A DNA stretch of 64,000 nucleotides, from the NCBI RefSeq assembly GCF_001625215.2, contig NC_030385.2, positions 31,087,598 to 31,151,597 of the forward strand, given 5' to 3'. Positions 46,788-57,120 of the stretch are shown here, piece by piece (the stretch's first letter is position 1; each line of letters begins with the position of its first letter). Source of the DNA: Daucus carota subsp. sativus. Taxonomy: Eukaryota; Streptophyta; Magnoliopsida; Apiales; Apiaceae. The notes under the pieces were generated by a model. The model saw only the letters and a program-made list of their open reading frames with translations. It did not search any database and was not told the origin of the DNA. Position numbers and translations under genes: made by a program.

Positions 46788-47824
46788 ATGATCTAAAGTA
46801 TGGAACGCGCAGTAGTATCTCATCGATTATTGCCCCAATACTTGTTAATTTATTAAAAAACATCATCCCCTGGAAGTTGGAAAGCATTTAGATTGTGTTA
46901 GCACTAAAAGCATGTATAAGCTTTTTATTAGGCAAAACACACATATTATAACACTGAAGTCGCTTAGTCTTTCCATTTAAAAAAACTACCCAAGTGAAAT
47001 ACATTTAAATTTTGGCATGATCTTGGCATTAAGAGAGAGAAACACATTTAGGATTGCTAACTTTGGGTGCGAATGACAAATACATAAATGTGTTATCCGA
47101 GCAGTAATCGTGTACGTCAATGCTATCTTCATTCGAGCAATGCAGGCACAATCCACACTCACTATACAGTCCTGCTAAGTAGCAATGCCCAATATATAGA
47201 ACCAGGCACCTGTATTTTGCTTCATAATCCCCAAACATAACAGAACAGTATATATCTCACAAATAATACTACACTTGTCTAATCAAGACATAACTGCCAT
47301 TCCCAAATTATGAAATCAGAGTCACTATGGAACATGATAAATACAAGGCTGAAAAACTAATAAGACATAAGAATATCTTCTTTATCAGAGACTATCAGTA
47401 GACATCAGTAGCAGAAAAAGTTAAGGTAGAAGCTCAATATATAGTTGTCATACATCATAGACATTCACAATGTAAAAAACACAGAATACGCCGACTGAAA
47501 TCGTATATTAATTACGTCAACTTATGCTAAGAAACATTGGATTACCCCACATGGTTTATCTTAAGGTCTGATAAAATGAGGGAAATAACTGTTGGAGGAA
47601 TACAACTATTTAGAAAATCATCTCCATAATTAACCACCAAAGTCGGCGTTTATCCCAAGTAAAACACACAAGACAACAATAAATCATGGAATTTGATACA
47701 AAAGCTCAATATGTCATAAAATTAACAGGAAACTAAAATTCATCAGTCATTACATCAAAAGAAATTCAAACGTTTCAAAACATAATAAAATTAAATGTCA
47801 CAATTAACCAGAAATATATTAAGC

Positions 47825-47863
47825 AAAGACATTTAACTTAAACCAAGACATTTAACTTAAACC
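47825..47863. repeat. 19-bp tandem duplication unique to copy B
   Basis: AAGACATTTAACTTAAACC occurs twice head to tail. Copy A has it once near 29619. It accounts for about 20 bp of the offset difference between the copies. Confidence 0.85.
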
Positions 47864-47959
47864 ACAAGGACCACATCATTATATTTCCGACATCAAAACC
47901 CTCTTCTTGTCGCTCGCACTTTAGCCTGAGTTGGATGTTGCACCCTAATCATCATGACT

Positions 47960-49222
47960 TTAATCATCATCAGTTGAGATACCTTCTTCATCCGTTTCCT
48001 CATTGTAGTCCCACTCAAGCTGCCTCCAAGGTGAAGCAGTCCACTTGACTGGTTTGGACCCTACAACTGGAAAAAGGCTCTTTGTATGGTTGAAAATCTC
48101 CGCCCAGGAGGTAGTAGGGCGAAGATTTGTCGGCGCTTGCTTGTAGGGGTTATAAAGAAACCGGTCGTAGTTATAATCAACCAGTAAGAACTCAACGCTG
48201 TTGAAAAGTCCCCGAGGACGATAAAAATTCTGATCACCTACATCAAAACTGAGCTTCATAGTCCACGATGCCTCTACTCCACCACCACTAAGGCATGCTT
48301 CATCATCCAATGTCCACAATTTCACCTTATTTTCAGATTTTTCGCACATCATAACAGCAATTGAATCATAATATTCAGCAATGCAAGTGTCTTCAGGATC
48401 TACAGGGAGCTTAATATTATAAATAAACACCTCCTTGTTCAGATCAAAAGCCATCATACCTTTATGTCCCGTTGTCAGCAAAAATCCATGCAAGCATACT
48501 TCTAACGCTACAAAGGGAACATCAATGGGCAGATTTTGCTTAATTGGAAACATCTTCCGCCAAGCATTCCTGTTTGAAGAATACACCGAAGTAGAGGAGG
48601 ATACAATTTCAACAACTTTACAATCAAAATCTTTCTGATCAAAACCAAAGCCTATAATCTGCCCCTCTAAGAGGCGACCTTCGATTTGAGAGGGAACGAG
48701 TTTGGAGAGTTTTGTAGCCGGGTTCCAAAGGTAAATATCATATGATCTCCTTCCACGCTCAACAAGAACACAAACAATGCCACAATCAGAACCCAAAATT
48801 CTACAAGATATTGGTCCAGAAGAATAGTAACCAGAAGAATAGTAACCTTCAGAGTAAGGACAGTCGAGTTGTTCTAAAACGTCGCCTGAAGTGAGGTGGG
48901 TGAGTGAAAAAGGGCCCCAGCCATGTCGTGCTCGATTTACTGAATGTTGAACTATGAGAGTTTCATTATCCTCCCCACTTGAGATTGAGCGACGGAGATG
49001 ATCTGTGACGAAACGACGGCTTGAAATGTTGGCCAGCCAGGATTTGCAAACACACTTGGAGGCAAGTAGGTCCTTCACCGGAAGGTGGAGGAAGACCTGG
49101 AACCATAGATCATCTGGTAAATTGCTCATTGCTATTTCCGGACTTCTTTTCCTCCTGTTATGATTGTCGTCCTCTGGGAATGATAGGAGAGTTGACGAAG
49201 ATTTATCACTATTATTTTTCAT
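47960..49222 (-). CDS. F-box protein 8 (copy B duplicate of F-box 5)
   Basis: Single exon, 420 residues, same protein as 29735..30997: Ser-rich and basic leader, F-box (LPDDLWFQVFLHLPVKD), F-box-associated domain, acidic tail. The one coding difference I noticed is silent: the codon for Ala in LLASKC is GCC here and GCA in copy A. Downstream flanks differ by the 19-bp duplication. Its 5' flank continues past 49423 into the original right-hand flank, whereas F-box 5 has the duplication junction about 200 bp upstream of its start. The two copies may therefore have different distal promoters. Confidence 0.9.
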   Translation of the reverse strand: MKNNSDKSSSTLLSFPEDDNHNRRKRSPEIAMSNLPDDLWFQVFLHLPVKDLLASKCVCKSWLANISSRRFVTDHLRRSISSGEDNETLIVQHSVNRARHGWGPFSLTHLTSGDVLEQLDCPYSEGYYSSGYYSSGPISCRILGSDCGIVCVLVERGRRSYDIYLWNPATKLSKLVPSQIEGRLLEGQIIGFGFDQKDFDCKVVEIVSSSTSVYSSNRNAWRKMFPIKQNLPIDVPFVALEVCLHGFLLTTGHKGMMAFDLNKEVFIYNIKLPVDPEDTCIAEYYDSIAVMMCEKSENKVKLWTLDDEACLSGGGVEASWTMKLSFDVGDQNFYRPRGLFNSVEFLLVDYNYDRFLYNPYKQAPTNLRPTTSWAEIFNHTKSLFPVVGSKPVKWTASPWRQLEWDYNEETDEEGISTDDD

Positions 49223-49429
49223 AAATACTCAAGTCTAAATAAATTTTTGTAAAAATACTGTCATTTCTAATGACAAATTGTAAAAAACCATCTTTCAAAA
49301 AATATTTGCAAAGATACGAAGATTGCATTTGCAACCATATCTGTAGCAACCATATCTATGACTAATGACAACCATTTAAGCAACCACAAATGCAAATTTG
49401 AAAAAATATGTTGAAAATTATATTTATTT

Positions 49430-50300
49430 GAATAATAGGTTGTAACTTATGGCAAAGACATAAAAATGAGTGCCCTATGAGGCCAATACTAATATCACAA
49501 AAACAATGAAAAAATCAAAATCAACAAGCATTGCAACCAAAAAATCAACTAAAACAACAAAATAGAAATCAACTCAAAAACAACCAACTAAAACAAACAA
49601 GAAAACAACTCAAAACAAGTACCAGCTAGTACTTACGGTCCATCTGTCTTTCTTGATTTTCCTTCTCGCCTCCTCCGCCTAAGCAACTACAAAAACAAAA
49701 TCAACAATCAATGCAACCAGCAATCAATCTCATCAATTTTTTGATTCAATCTTTGATTTACCCAAAATCTGAAACCCTAATCAAAAATTCATCTTATTAA
49801 TTGAAAGTCCGAGAGAAAGAGGAGAGGGCGCGGAGAGAGACAACAAGATATAGGGAGAAGGAGAGGAGAGCGAGGATAAAGAGTAAGAGAGAGATAAAGA
49901 AAGCAAGGAGATAGAGGTACATGAGGGAGAATAAAGACAAAGAGACAAAGAGTTAATTAGTGGGGCAAACATATAGCATAACTGCAAATAATATGTTAAA
50001 AGGGGTATACTTTTGTCAAATTCCCTTCTTTTTTTCATCTCATTTAATTGAGTAAATAATATTTGAAAGCAGTATTCTAAAATTTTTCAATTTATTAAAA
50101 ATTATCTGATTAATTTTTATAAAAATTCAGTAATTTATCGATTATATTCACCGATTTGATGGAAACCCCCAAATTATAAAACAAATCTCTTATAAATCTC
50201 TTATAAATTTTGAATCAGTAGGTCGGCCGATTTTCGATTCCCGATTTACAAAACCATGTTGAAGAGATATAAGCACGCCTTTTGTCTTAAAAAATCGATA
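49430..50300. other. original upstream flank of the F-box unit
   Basis: No gene seen. Continues as in 3820..4380 and 4739..5050 (purine-rich block about 49810..49920) without the MITE present at 4384, and as in 10590..10800 and 12180..12600. Confidence 0.55.
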
Positions 50301-50307
50301 ATAAATA

Positions 50308-50407
50308 AATATATTGGTAGGTAATTCTCTTTAGCCACCAATATTGCATTTTTACCTACGTAAAAATGCAATATTGGTGGCTAAAGAGAATTACCTACCA
50401 ATATATT
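50308..50407. repeat. perfect 48-bp inverted repeat (foldback)
   Basis: Arm 50308..50355 is the exact reverse complement of 50360..50407 with a 4-nt loop CTAC. The arms begin AATATATTGGTAGGTAA. Further single copies of ATTGGTAGGTAA follow at about 50418 and 50468. It starts exactly where this flank stops matching its paralogs (after GATAATAAATAAAT), so it is one end of an insertion. Confidence 0.9.
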
Positions 50408-50524
50408 ATTGGTAGAGATTGGTAGGTAAAAGATGGTAGAGAAAGACTCTTTACCTACACATGATATATTGGTAGGTAATTTATTGTATGGACCCATTTT
50501 ATTATTATTAATTAATAAATAGTC

Positions 50525-50795
50525 ACTAAATGACGTGTCACTAGCTTATGTGGCCCTCATACACATGTCGCCAACATGACATGCCAAAGTGGCACCACAT
50601 GGCACCACATTAATGCACCACATGGCATCTTGTTAATGCGCCACACGGCGCAACTCTATCTTGCCATTTGGCACCTCTTTGTCATTTCCATGTGGCACCT
50701 CCATATCTTGTCATTTGGTGTCTTTCTGTAGTACCACTTGGCACTTCTATTTTGTGCCTTATGGCATCACAAAAATGTGACATATGGCTTCCTCA
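50525..50795. repeat. degenerate CACATGGCACC motif array
   Basis: About a dozen variants of (C)CACATGGCA(CC), such as ACATGGCACCACAT, CACATGGCATCTT, CACACGGCGCAAC, CATTTGGCACCTC and CATGTGGCACCTC, spaced 10-25 bp. No reading frame. Probably the internal part of the insertion that begins with the foldback. Confidence 0.65.
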
Positions 50796-51121
50796 TTTCT
50801 TATAAAATAATATATATTCGATTCATATTCTAAATATGTAATACATTTTAATAAATTGTAGTATGATTTCGATGCTATTGAAGTTACCACAGATCTATAA
50901 AATCTTATTGAGTATTAGGATATTTTTGACAAAATGACTTTTACATCATGTAATTGTATGAGAACTCGAAATACAATATTCAAAGGAGGGAGATTCTTTA
51001 GTTCAAAAAAATTATCATCTAACCTAGAGACACGCATAAATTTAATGATCGAGAAGTGAACATCCATAGAAGGTGAAAATATAATTGAATTTTGTTCGGA
51101 GAATCTTGTGCATGCATTAAT

Positions 51122-51896
51122 CACTACAACAAAAAATGCTTCTTACGACGGAATTTTTACACTAATTCGGTCGTAAATACATGTAATTACGACGAAAAGT
51201 TTTTGTCGTTTTTACAGTCGTCTAAAGTTCATTTTTTGATCACATGTATAAAATTCATCATAAGTTAACAATTTTGTCATAACTAAATGTGAGTGGACTC
51301 CACAAACTTACGACGTAAAAACCGTCGTAATTTAGGGGTGGGTCCTACATGTAGATTTTTTTTAACTTACGACAGAAAATATTCGTCGTAACTTAAGATA
51401 CATGTTATTTTACCGTTCAACATAAATGCGGGAAGGTGGCAATTAAAGCAGGTAGGTTAACTTACGATGGAATCCGTCGCAAGGTTCATGCTACCGTATT
51501 TCTTTTCATTTATTTTCCATTATAAAATGCATATCATTATTTAAAAATTAACTTCCGACGGAATACTTACGACGGAATTCAAAAACATATGTTTTTCATT
51601 TATTTTCTGCTCTGACATGAATATATTTATTTTGCAAAATTAACTTCCGACGGAATACTTACGACAGAATACAGAAACATATGTTTTTCATTTATTTTCT
51701 GCTCTGAAATGAATATGTTTATTTTAAAAAATTAACTTCCGATGGAATACTTCGACGGAACCTAGCGCGGGAAAAATTTATTGTATATTACTCATTTGCG
51801 CCAGGAAATTGCCATATCTTACGACTAAAGCAGATTCTCCATCGTAAATTCTGCGCGCATCATTTTCCATCGTAAAAATCCCAGTTTGTTGTAGTG
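51122..51896. mobile_element. CACTA-like non-autonomous element
   Basis: 775 bp, bounded by CACTACAACAAA and TTTGTTGTAGTG in inverted orientation. Many internal TTACGACGGAA / TTCGTCGTAA motifs near both ends match the sub-terminal repeats of En/Spm elements. No transposase. A 3-bp target duplication is not evident. Truncated relatives lie at 25440 and 43645 in the same local context. Confidence 0.75.
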
Positions 51897-52262
51897 CTTG
51901 TCTTTCACCAAAACATCTTTAATGCAAAAAAGAGTGATGCAATTATGAAAACGTAATATGATAAGCTTCCATTACACCATTTAAATTCTATTATATTTAA
52001 ATTCTATTATCTCGATGGAAAACTATCATTAATAGTGTATTATAACATATGTACAAATCTAATCAAAGAATAATCTTTTGATTGGATATATACTATAATT
52101 TGATAACAAAGCCGATAAATGTCTCACTGCAAGCAATTTGAGTAACTATTACACATTAGTTCAAAATTAGTCTATAATTAAGTCACCATACATTATCATT
52201 CACGGTCTCTTCAAGACAGAAGAAAGCCAACTTTCATGGCCCTTAATGAATCATAAAATTCA

Positions 52263-52312
<50 letters not shown>
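52263..52312. repeat. AT dinucleotide microsatellite
   Basis: Uninterrupted (AT)n run of about 50 bp. In the paralogous places near 21089 and 39294 the run is absent. Confidence 0.95.
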
Positions 52313-52315
<3 letters not shown>

Positions 52316-52572
52316 CCTGTAAAAACTATAACATGAAAAAGTGCCCATATGAGCATGTGTAAAGATAATACTAATTGAAAGGACTGATATCTTTATTTTC
52401 TTTTCATACAAATATGAGAAGCATTTTTGTCATCATATATTTTTGCTCAGTGAGAAAATTAACAAAAGGTCAATATTAAGTGAATCTTGACATCTATTGT
52501 TAAGAAAATTCAGTAAAATATTTACATAAAACAAGGTAATTAATATTAAAAAAAATAGTAGAAAATATGACA

Positions 52573-52745
52573 TATGCTAGAGCTTTACGTTTATCTTTCT
52601 GTTGAAGATTGGACCATATCTTGTTGACAGCAGTGGGTATGATCCATGCCACAGCTATGCAAGCACTAGCAAAGATAGATTTCCAATCTGCTAGTGCAGC
52701 AACGGCAACACCAGTTGATATTACAGTAAGTGCAAGAGCACTGGA
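52573..52745 (-). pseudogene. nucleotide-sugar-transporter-like exon fragment (best preserved)
   Basis: Open minus-strand frame with SALALTVISTGVAVAALADW, IAVAWIIPTAVNKIWSNLQQ and KDKRKALA. In plant KT-group nucleotide-sugar transporters the sequence order is GVAVATVTDL, then WIIPSAxNKILWSNxQQ, so the match is ordered and extended. Two hydrophobic segments are visible. It lacks a proper start, the Leu before WSN is lost, and the rest of the protein is missing, so it is a gene piece even though about 80 codons stay open. Its relatives in copies A and B have stops. Confidence 0.55.
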
Positions 52746-52749
52746 CAAG

Positions 52750-53630
52750 TCCCATTATAAAGATTAGAGTCAGACAATGTCAAGGTGAAAAACAGCAATT
52801 CATGAATTATGATCGGAATGCGACATGTTAAAGAGTGAAGTTTACAGTAAGAACAATTTCAGTAGACTCTTTAGGTACCACCAAAAACATCCAACCAGGG
52901 AAGCTACCACATGACCTACAAGTTACCGAGCTCATCTAACCATCTAAGCATCTCACAATGTAAGAAATGAATAAGCATACAACTAATTGACAAACTAAAA
53001 CTGTATATAAATTATAATAAATGTTATATAAATATAAATATCATTGTACTTTAACTGCTATGATAAAATAAATATACGATTTTTGGAAAAACCAATATGG
53101 AGAACACGAGAGGATGGTCTCTATGTTACAAACCATACTACACTTGTCCAATCAAAATATAACGCAATTTTTATTTTTTTTTTGACATTATTTCACATTA
53201 ATCGGTTCAGTTATGCTTAAAAAGATATTTGATTCTTAACGGAAAGATGCACTTGTTCACATCTGAAACAAATTGTAGAGAATGGTTTGAAAAAGAATTT
53301 TCTTGTACTCAGGGGAAACTCATGTGAACAGGTCCACGCGAATAATTTGTATTCGCTGGAAGAGAAGAGAATTATTTACTTATACAAAGTGAGAGTTTAA
53401 AGGTTAAAAATGATAACCCTTATGCTATCAAGAGAGTAATATGTGGTGCCTTTTGCAGTTGTACTGATCAGACTGCAGAGATGTCACAGGAGAACGGGAT
53501 GCGTGAAATGGTGGTGATCGAGCCATGTAGTGGTACCACCAGGATAGACTCACAGCTCATTAGTTAGAATTAGATAAATAAGCACATACTGAGAAAGAAA
53601 GAAACATACAGTACAAAACTGACTGAAATT
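52750..53630. other. spacer without supported genes
   Basis: 52860..53060 is a diverged copy of 20020..20220 and 25670..25860. 53240..53630 is not repeated in the window; a short open frame MSQENGMREMVVIEPC near 53479 has no family I recognise. Confidence 0.45.
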
Positions 53631-53638
53631 CCAAAGAT

Positions 53639-53770
53639 ATGCCCCTGGTTGATAACATTAAGAACAAGTGGAAGGAACATGAACAAGCAGCAAAAGAAGT
53701 TAATATCGATTTATGGTCGGAACTTGATGACAATCTGTTGGGTGAAATTCTAAGCAGACTCTCTGTCTGA
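53639..53770 (+). pseudogene. F-box domain fragment, different family
   Basis: 43 codons from an ATG: MPLVDNIKNKWKEHEQAAKE, then VNIDLWSELDDNLLGEILSR, LSV, stop. The part from LWSELDDNLLGEILSRLSV fits the start of an F-box, in the WSELP..LL..I..RL form usual in plant F-box proteins with a DUF295/KIB-type domain. The expected continuation after the F-box is not readable. It is on the plus strand and unlike the minus-strand F-box genes, so it is an independent remnant or a truncated small gene. Confidence 0.55.
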
Positions 53771-53942
53771 CTGGCTAGGCTCGTCTTCGTGTTGTTTGCA
53801 AGAACTAGAAGCCTGCTCATCCATCAGTAATATAAAACCATTGTAACGGTATCTAACTTGTGATCGTTCACTTACACCTGCGACCAGAAAGTTTTAATCC
53901 CAACCTCATCTCCCTGTCTAGCTTATAATCAGCCAAGTAACA

Positions 53943-54186
53943 GGGCCGTTTGGGTGAGCTTAAAATAAGTGCTTATTGCTTAAAATAAATAAGTGGAGTA
54001 GAAGTTAGAAGCAAGATAAGACTTATAAGTGATTAAAGTGTTTGGGAAATAAGTAGAAGCCCTGAAACAAAAGCTAGCATTCCTAACTTTTTTTAAGTGC
54101 TTCTTGACTTCCTACACAAACGGTACGAAATAAGTGCTTCTAACTTATAAGTCGAGAAGTTCGGCTTAAAAGGGGAGCCAAACACC
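53943..54186. mobile_element. GTTTGG-type MITE
   Basis: About 244 bp. Ends GGGCCGTTTGGGTGAGCTTA and TAAAAGGGGAGCCAAACACC are imperfect inverted repeats. The inside is self-complementary around AAGTGCTT/AAGCACTT and ACTTATAAGT motifs. Typical of short foldback MITEs that start with a GTTTGG core. A target duplication is not clear, so the superfamily is left open. Confidence 0.6.
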
Positions 54187-54522
54187 AAGTATTCCATCTT
54201 CTCGTATGTATATTGCAGCTATGTCGACCACAACTGACCCATAAAAAAATTATCATTAGACTGCTTGTATGTATCTATGATCATTTTTTTTCTCTTTAAT
54301 TATTAGATCGTTAAACAGGCAATAAAAGCCGACCTTGGTGCTTATAATTCTCACATCCTTTGTTTGCTTCTAACTTCTTTGGTGATTTCTTGCATTGTTT
54401 TTGTTTTTCCTTTACTTTTGAGTATTTGAATGTGTATACAAAACAGATCAATGTGGACTTTCCTTAATAATGAGGAGAAGCCAGAATGAACTACTTGTGA
54501 TTTTACTGATACTAGCCTATAA

Positions 54523-54539
54523 CCCGTGCGAAGCACGGG
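54523..54539 (-). other. Helitron 3' terminal hairpin
   Basis: CCCGTGCGAAGCACGGG on plus: perfect 7-bp stem, 3-nt loop, seven bases inside the CTAG end. Next to it, about 54540..54645 holds two tandem copies of a 55-bp AT-rich block. Confidence 0.75.
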
Positions 54540-54649
54540 CGGCCATATAATTTTAATGTGATTATTTATAAGCTTAATATCATTTTACGCACGTGCGACC
54601 ATATAATTTTAATGTGATTATTTATAAGCTTAATATCATTTTATTTGTG

Positions 54650-56290
54650 TTTTTTTATTAAATAAATGAAATGGTATTAAATTATATTAGTCGATTCTAC
54701 ATGTGAATGTTTATTTATAAGCTTAATAGAATTTTTTTAGTTACTTCAGGTTCAAGCAGTTTGAAAAACATAAGGCCATATGCATTATAGGTATGTGGGA
54801 GCAAGAATTTAGTAGTGGGAATAAGTGATCATTGTCATTGTAAAAAACTTAGTGGAGTAGCAATTTCACATGTTTGTGTGAAAAAAAAAAGTGTGAGAAA
54901 ACAACTTAACCAAGTAAAATGAATCTCACCCAACTTCTTCCAATAAAATGAATGCACTTATGTTAATCTCATCTTGAACACTTTGTTTGAAGAGCTGCCC
55001 TACTTACCAAACAGAATTTACCAATCGACCCTGATAGTATATACGATTTGTATCAGGGAAACTGACAAGATATCGAAAGAGTCTGAAATCTGTCCCAAGT
55101 TAGAAAAATTAACAGAGTTGCAGCAAGGATAAAGACACATTTAGATCCTAAAACAAACCAAGACCTTCTTTAGTTTGTTTCATTTAGGAGAAATTGGAGA
55201 GCATTTAGGTAACCTGAGAAGACAAAGAGAGAATTAAGAAACAATAGTTTCTCTATAGATCCCTTCATTGGTGAATGGACCCTAGAGTAGAACGTAGAAC
55301 TTGTACCGAGGCCGACAAAGGAATCATGGGTGAACATAAAGAGTCGAGGCTCAGTTCCAACAGATAAATGTGTTACAAAAATGACAAATTTTTCTCATAT
55401 TGCTATCATATTGAAAAACATTTAATTCTTCCTTAAATCTTTAAATTTGAAATATAGAAACACCCTGATAATATTTCCAGTGGTTATCTACTGGATCAAA
55501 GTTATTGCAGGGGTCTATTAGACTATTACATATCAAGTGTTTGAGCAAAACACATATAGTATGTTCTTGCATGATGAAGTTGAACTCATATATAATGGTT
55601 TTCACAAGTGAGCAACACTAACTTAATAATTGCTTAAAAAGTATACCCAATCTTTTACTATAAATATACAGGCATGCAAGCATAAAGACCAACTCTATGG
55701 TCGAGTGTGCAAGAATTCGAAGTTACCATGAAACACGCGCAAAGATATTCTTGTAATTACACACTGATTATAATTCAGAGAATTCTAAGTTTACCAAGTT
55801 GCAATATTTAACTTAAAAATCTGCAATATTTTATTATCAGGCAGCGTAACTCTGCACACCGCACAGCAGTGGATTCAGTCTGCACTGCAATGGCTACATT
55901 GCAGCAGCAACAAAAGAGATTGCAGGATAAAAGATATGGGCAATCGGCATATTGCAAAATATAATGTGCAAACTACAGAGTACAAAATACAAAACTGCAG
56001 AAACAGAATTATAAAACTGTATACCGAAGTTTGAACAAACATTCTTCATTTTAATTAGTACAGTACAAAATAGAGCCGAAATATCAGATCACTGTGCAAG
56101 GCAAATAATTTAGACAGTAAGGTAAACTACAGAAAATCAGAGTATTTTTCAAGGCTCGGATCTTCGACCTCTTGTTATGGCCTTCGTCCCAATGAAGCAA
56201 AATTGAGTTTGGTTTTTAAATTAGCAATTCTTGTCAAAAAGAAAGAGACACAATAATTTTTTATAAGTAAGACTAAAAAGTTAGGTTTAA
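54650..56290. other. Helitron body without recognised gene pieces
   Basis: I found no coding similarity here. Contains several purine-rich and AT-rich stretches; short open frames are scattered. Confidence 0.4.
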
Positions 56291-56301
56291 CATATGATTA
56301 C

Positions 56302-56490
56302 CATGGATAAGAGCAGTCAAGTGCAACCAATTTCCATCCGAATAATCTTTCCTGATAGCCTCAGCATTCTGCAGAAGATGCTCGATCTACGGCTCATCCA
56401 AATCAGGATCACTATCATCCACCACATTGTTCAGTAGCTCACAGCATTCCCATATGCTCATTTCCATCTTGAATCTATGGCCCTTCCCCC
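56302..56490 (-). pseudogene. myo-inositol oxygenase (MIOX) exon fragment
   Basis: Minus-strand frame [27 protein letters not shown], stop, IEHLLQNAEAIRKDYSDGNW, LHLTALIH. It follows, residue by residue, the plant MIOX segment [49 protein letters not shown]. The Gln codon after DLDEP is TAG here. Similarity ends with a G split codon and GT donor at 56301..56300, which looks like the original exon end, so genomic DNA rather than cDNA was captured. MIOX oxidises inositol to glucuronate; this piece holds at most one or two of the iron ligands and cannot work. Confidence 0.82.
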
Positions 56491-56494
56491 AGGA

Positions 56495-56533
56495 TAAAAG
56501 TTGCAAGAGCAGATAAAACCTTTCCAGATTTTA
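56495..56533 (-). pseudogene. micro-fragment of the ABCC gene
   Basis: Minus-strand [11 protein letters not shown], nearly the same as SGKVWSALATF in the larger ABCC piece (about 57207..57243). It is a roughly 38-bp second copy placed between the MIOX and TM9SF pieces. Confidence 0.65.
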
Positions 56534-56621
56534 TTATTTAATGTTGTGATTTTGCACTCATGTCGATTAAATCTTTGAACAGAGTTGATGACCTCATTGT
56601 CGTTCAGTTTCTTTTTAACAG

Positions 56622-57120
56622 GTGAGGAATTCCTCAATACTGTTGCCATATTTTATAGCTCAACTGCAGAACTTCCTTTCGGCACAATTGTGGTTATAAC
56701 CCTTATATGGACTTTAGTGACCTCGCCTTTGCTTGTGATGGGTGGACTTGCTGGTAAAAATAGCAAAACTGAATTCCATGCTTCATCATTCTGCTTTCAA
56801 CTTGATGCTGAAGATCATGAATGGTGGTGGAGGTACAAAAGTTTCTTGATAAAACCAAGCTTTGTTGTTTTCGTTTTCTGTGTCAATATTTCGGCGCTGC
56901 CTCTATATATGGTCTTCTTCTTATTTTCAGCAAACTGTCAGTGAGTTTGATAAATATGCATTCATGAGTCAATATGAAATTGCAATTTGTGTTAATTTGG
57001 TGCAGGTCATTTCTTTGCGGTGGCTCAACTGGCATTTTTATATATGGCTACTGTTTGTACTACTACTATGCAAGATCTGATGGCTGGCTCCATGCAAATC
57101 TCATTCTTCTTCGGATATGC
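56622..57120 (+). pseudogene. TM9SF/EMP70 (transmembrane nine) gene fragment with intron
   Basis: Plus-strand exon 56622..56832: EEFLNTVAIFYSSTAELPFG, TIVVITLIWTLVTSPLLVMG, GLAGKNSKTEF, then FQLDAEDHEWWWR. Intron 56833..57005 has GT and AG ends and is in the right phase. The next exon, SFLCGGSTGIFIYGYCLYYY, YARSD, is followed by a shift into MQISFFFGYAA. These are successive landmarks of plant TM9SF endomembrane proteins. The segment expected between KNSK.EF and FQL.AEDHEWWWR is deleted. The fragment ends at about 57120, where it abuts the oppositely oriented ABCC fragment. Confidence 0.85.

Larger units (their letters stand above)
31198..49423. repeat. tandem segmental duplication, copy B (about 18.23 kb)
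   Basis: Collinear copy of 13046..31197. At the junction near 31197, sequence lying 5' of F-box 5 (AAATATGTTGAAAATTATA, continuing at 49423 into TTTATTTGAATAATAGG) switches directly to the left-edge sequence (ACTAT..TATTTATT, as at 13046). Only a few bases of AT-rich similarity are shared at the switch point, plus a 2-bp deletion. This looks like end joining rather than recombination between long repeats. Confidence 0.93.

Noticed and set aside
53943-54186. PIF/Harbinger assignment for the GTTTGG MITE
   Set aside because: No TTA or TAA target duplication could be read at its ends, so the superfamily was left open.
56585-57080. Separate small membrane proteins on the plus strand
   Set aside because: These frames run from the TM9SF exon into its intron or through the intron; the exon structure explains them better.
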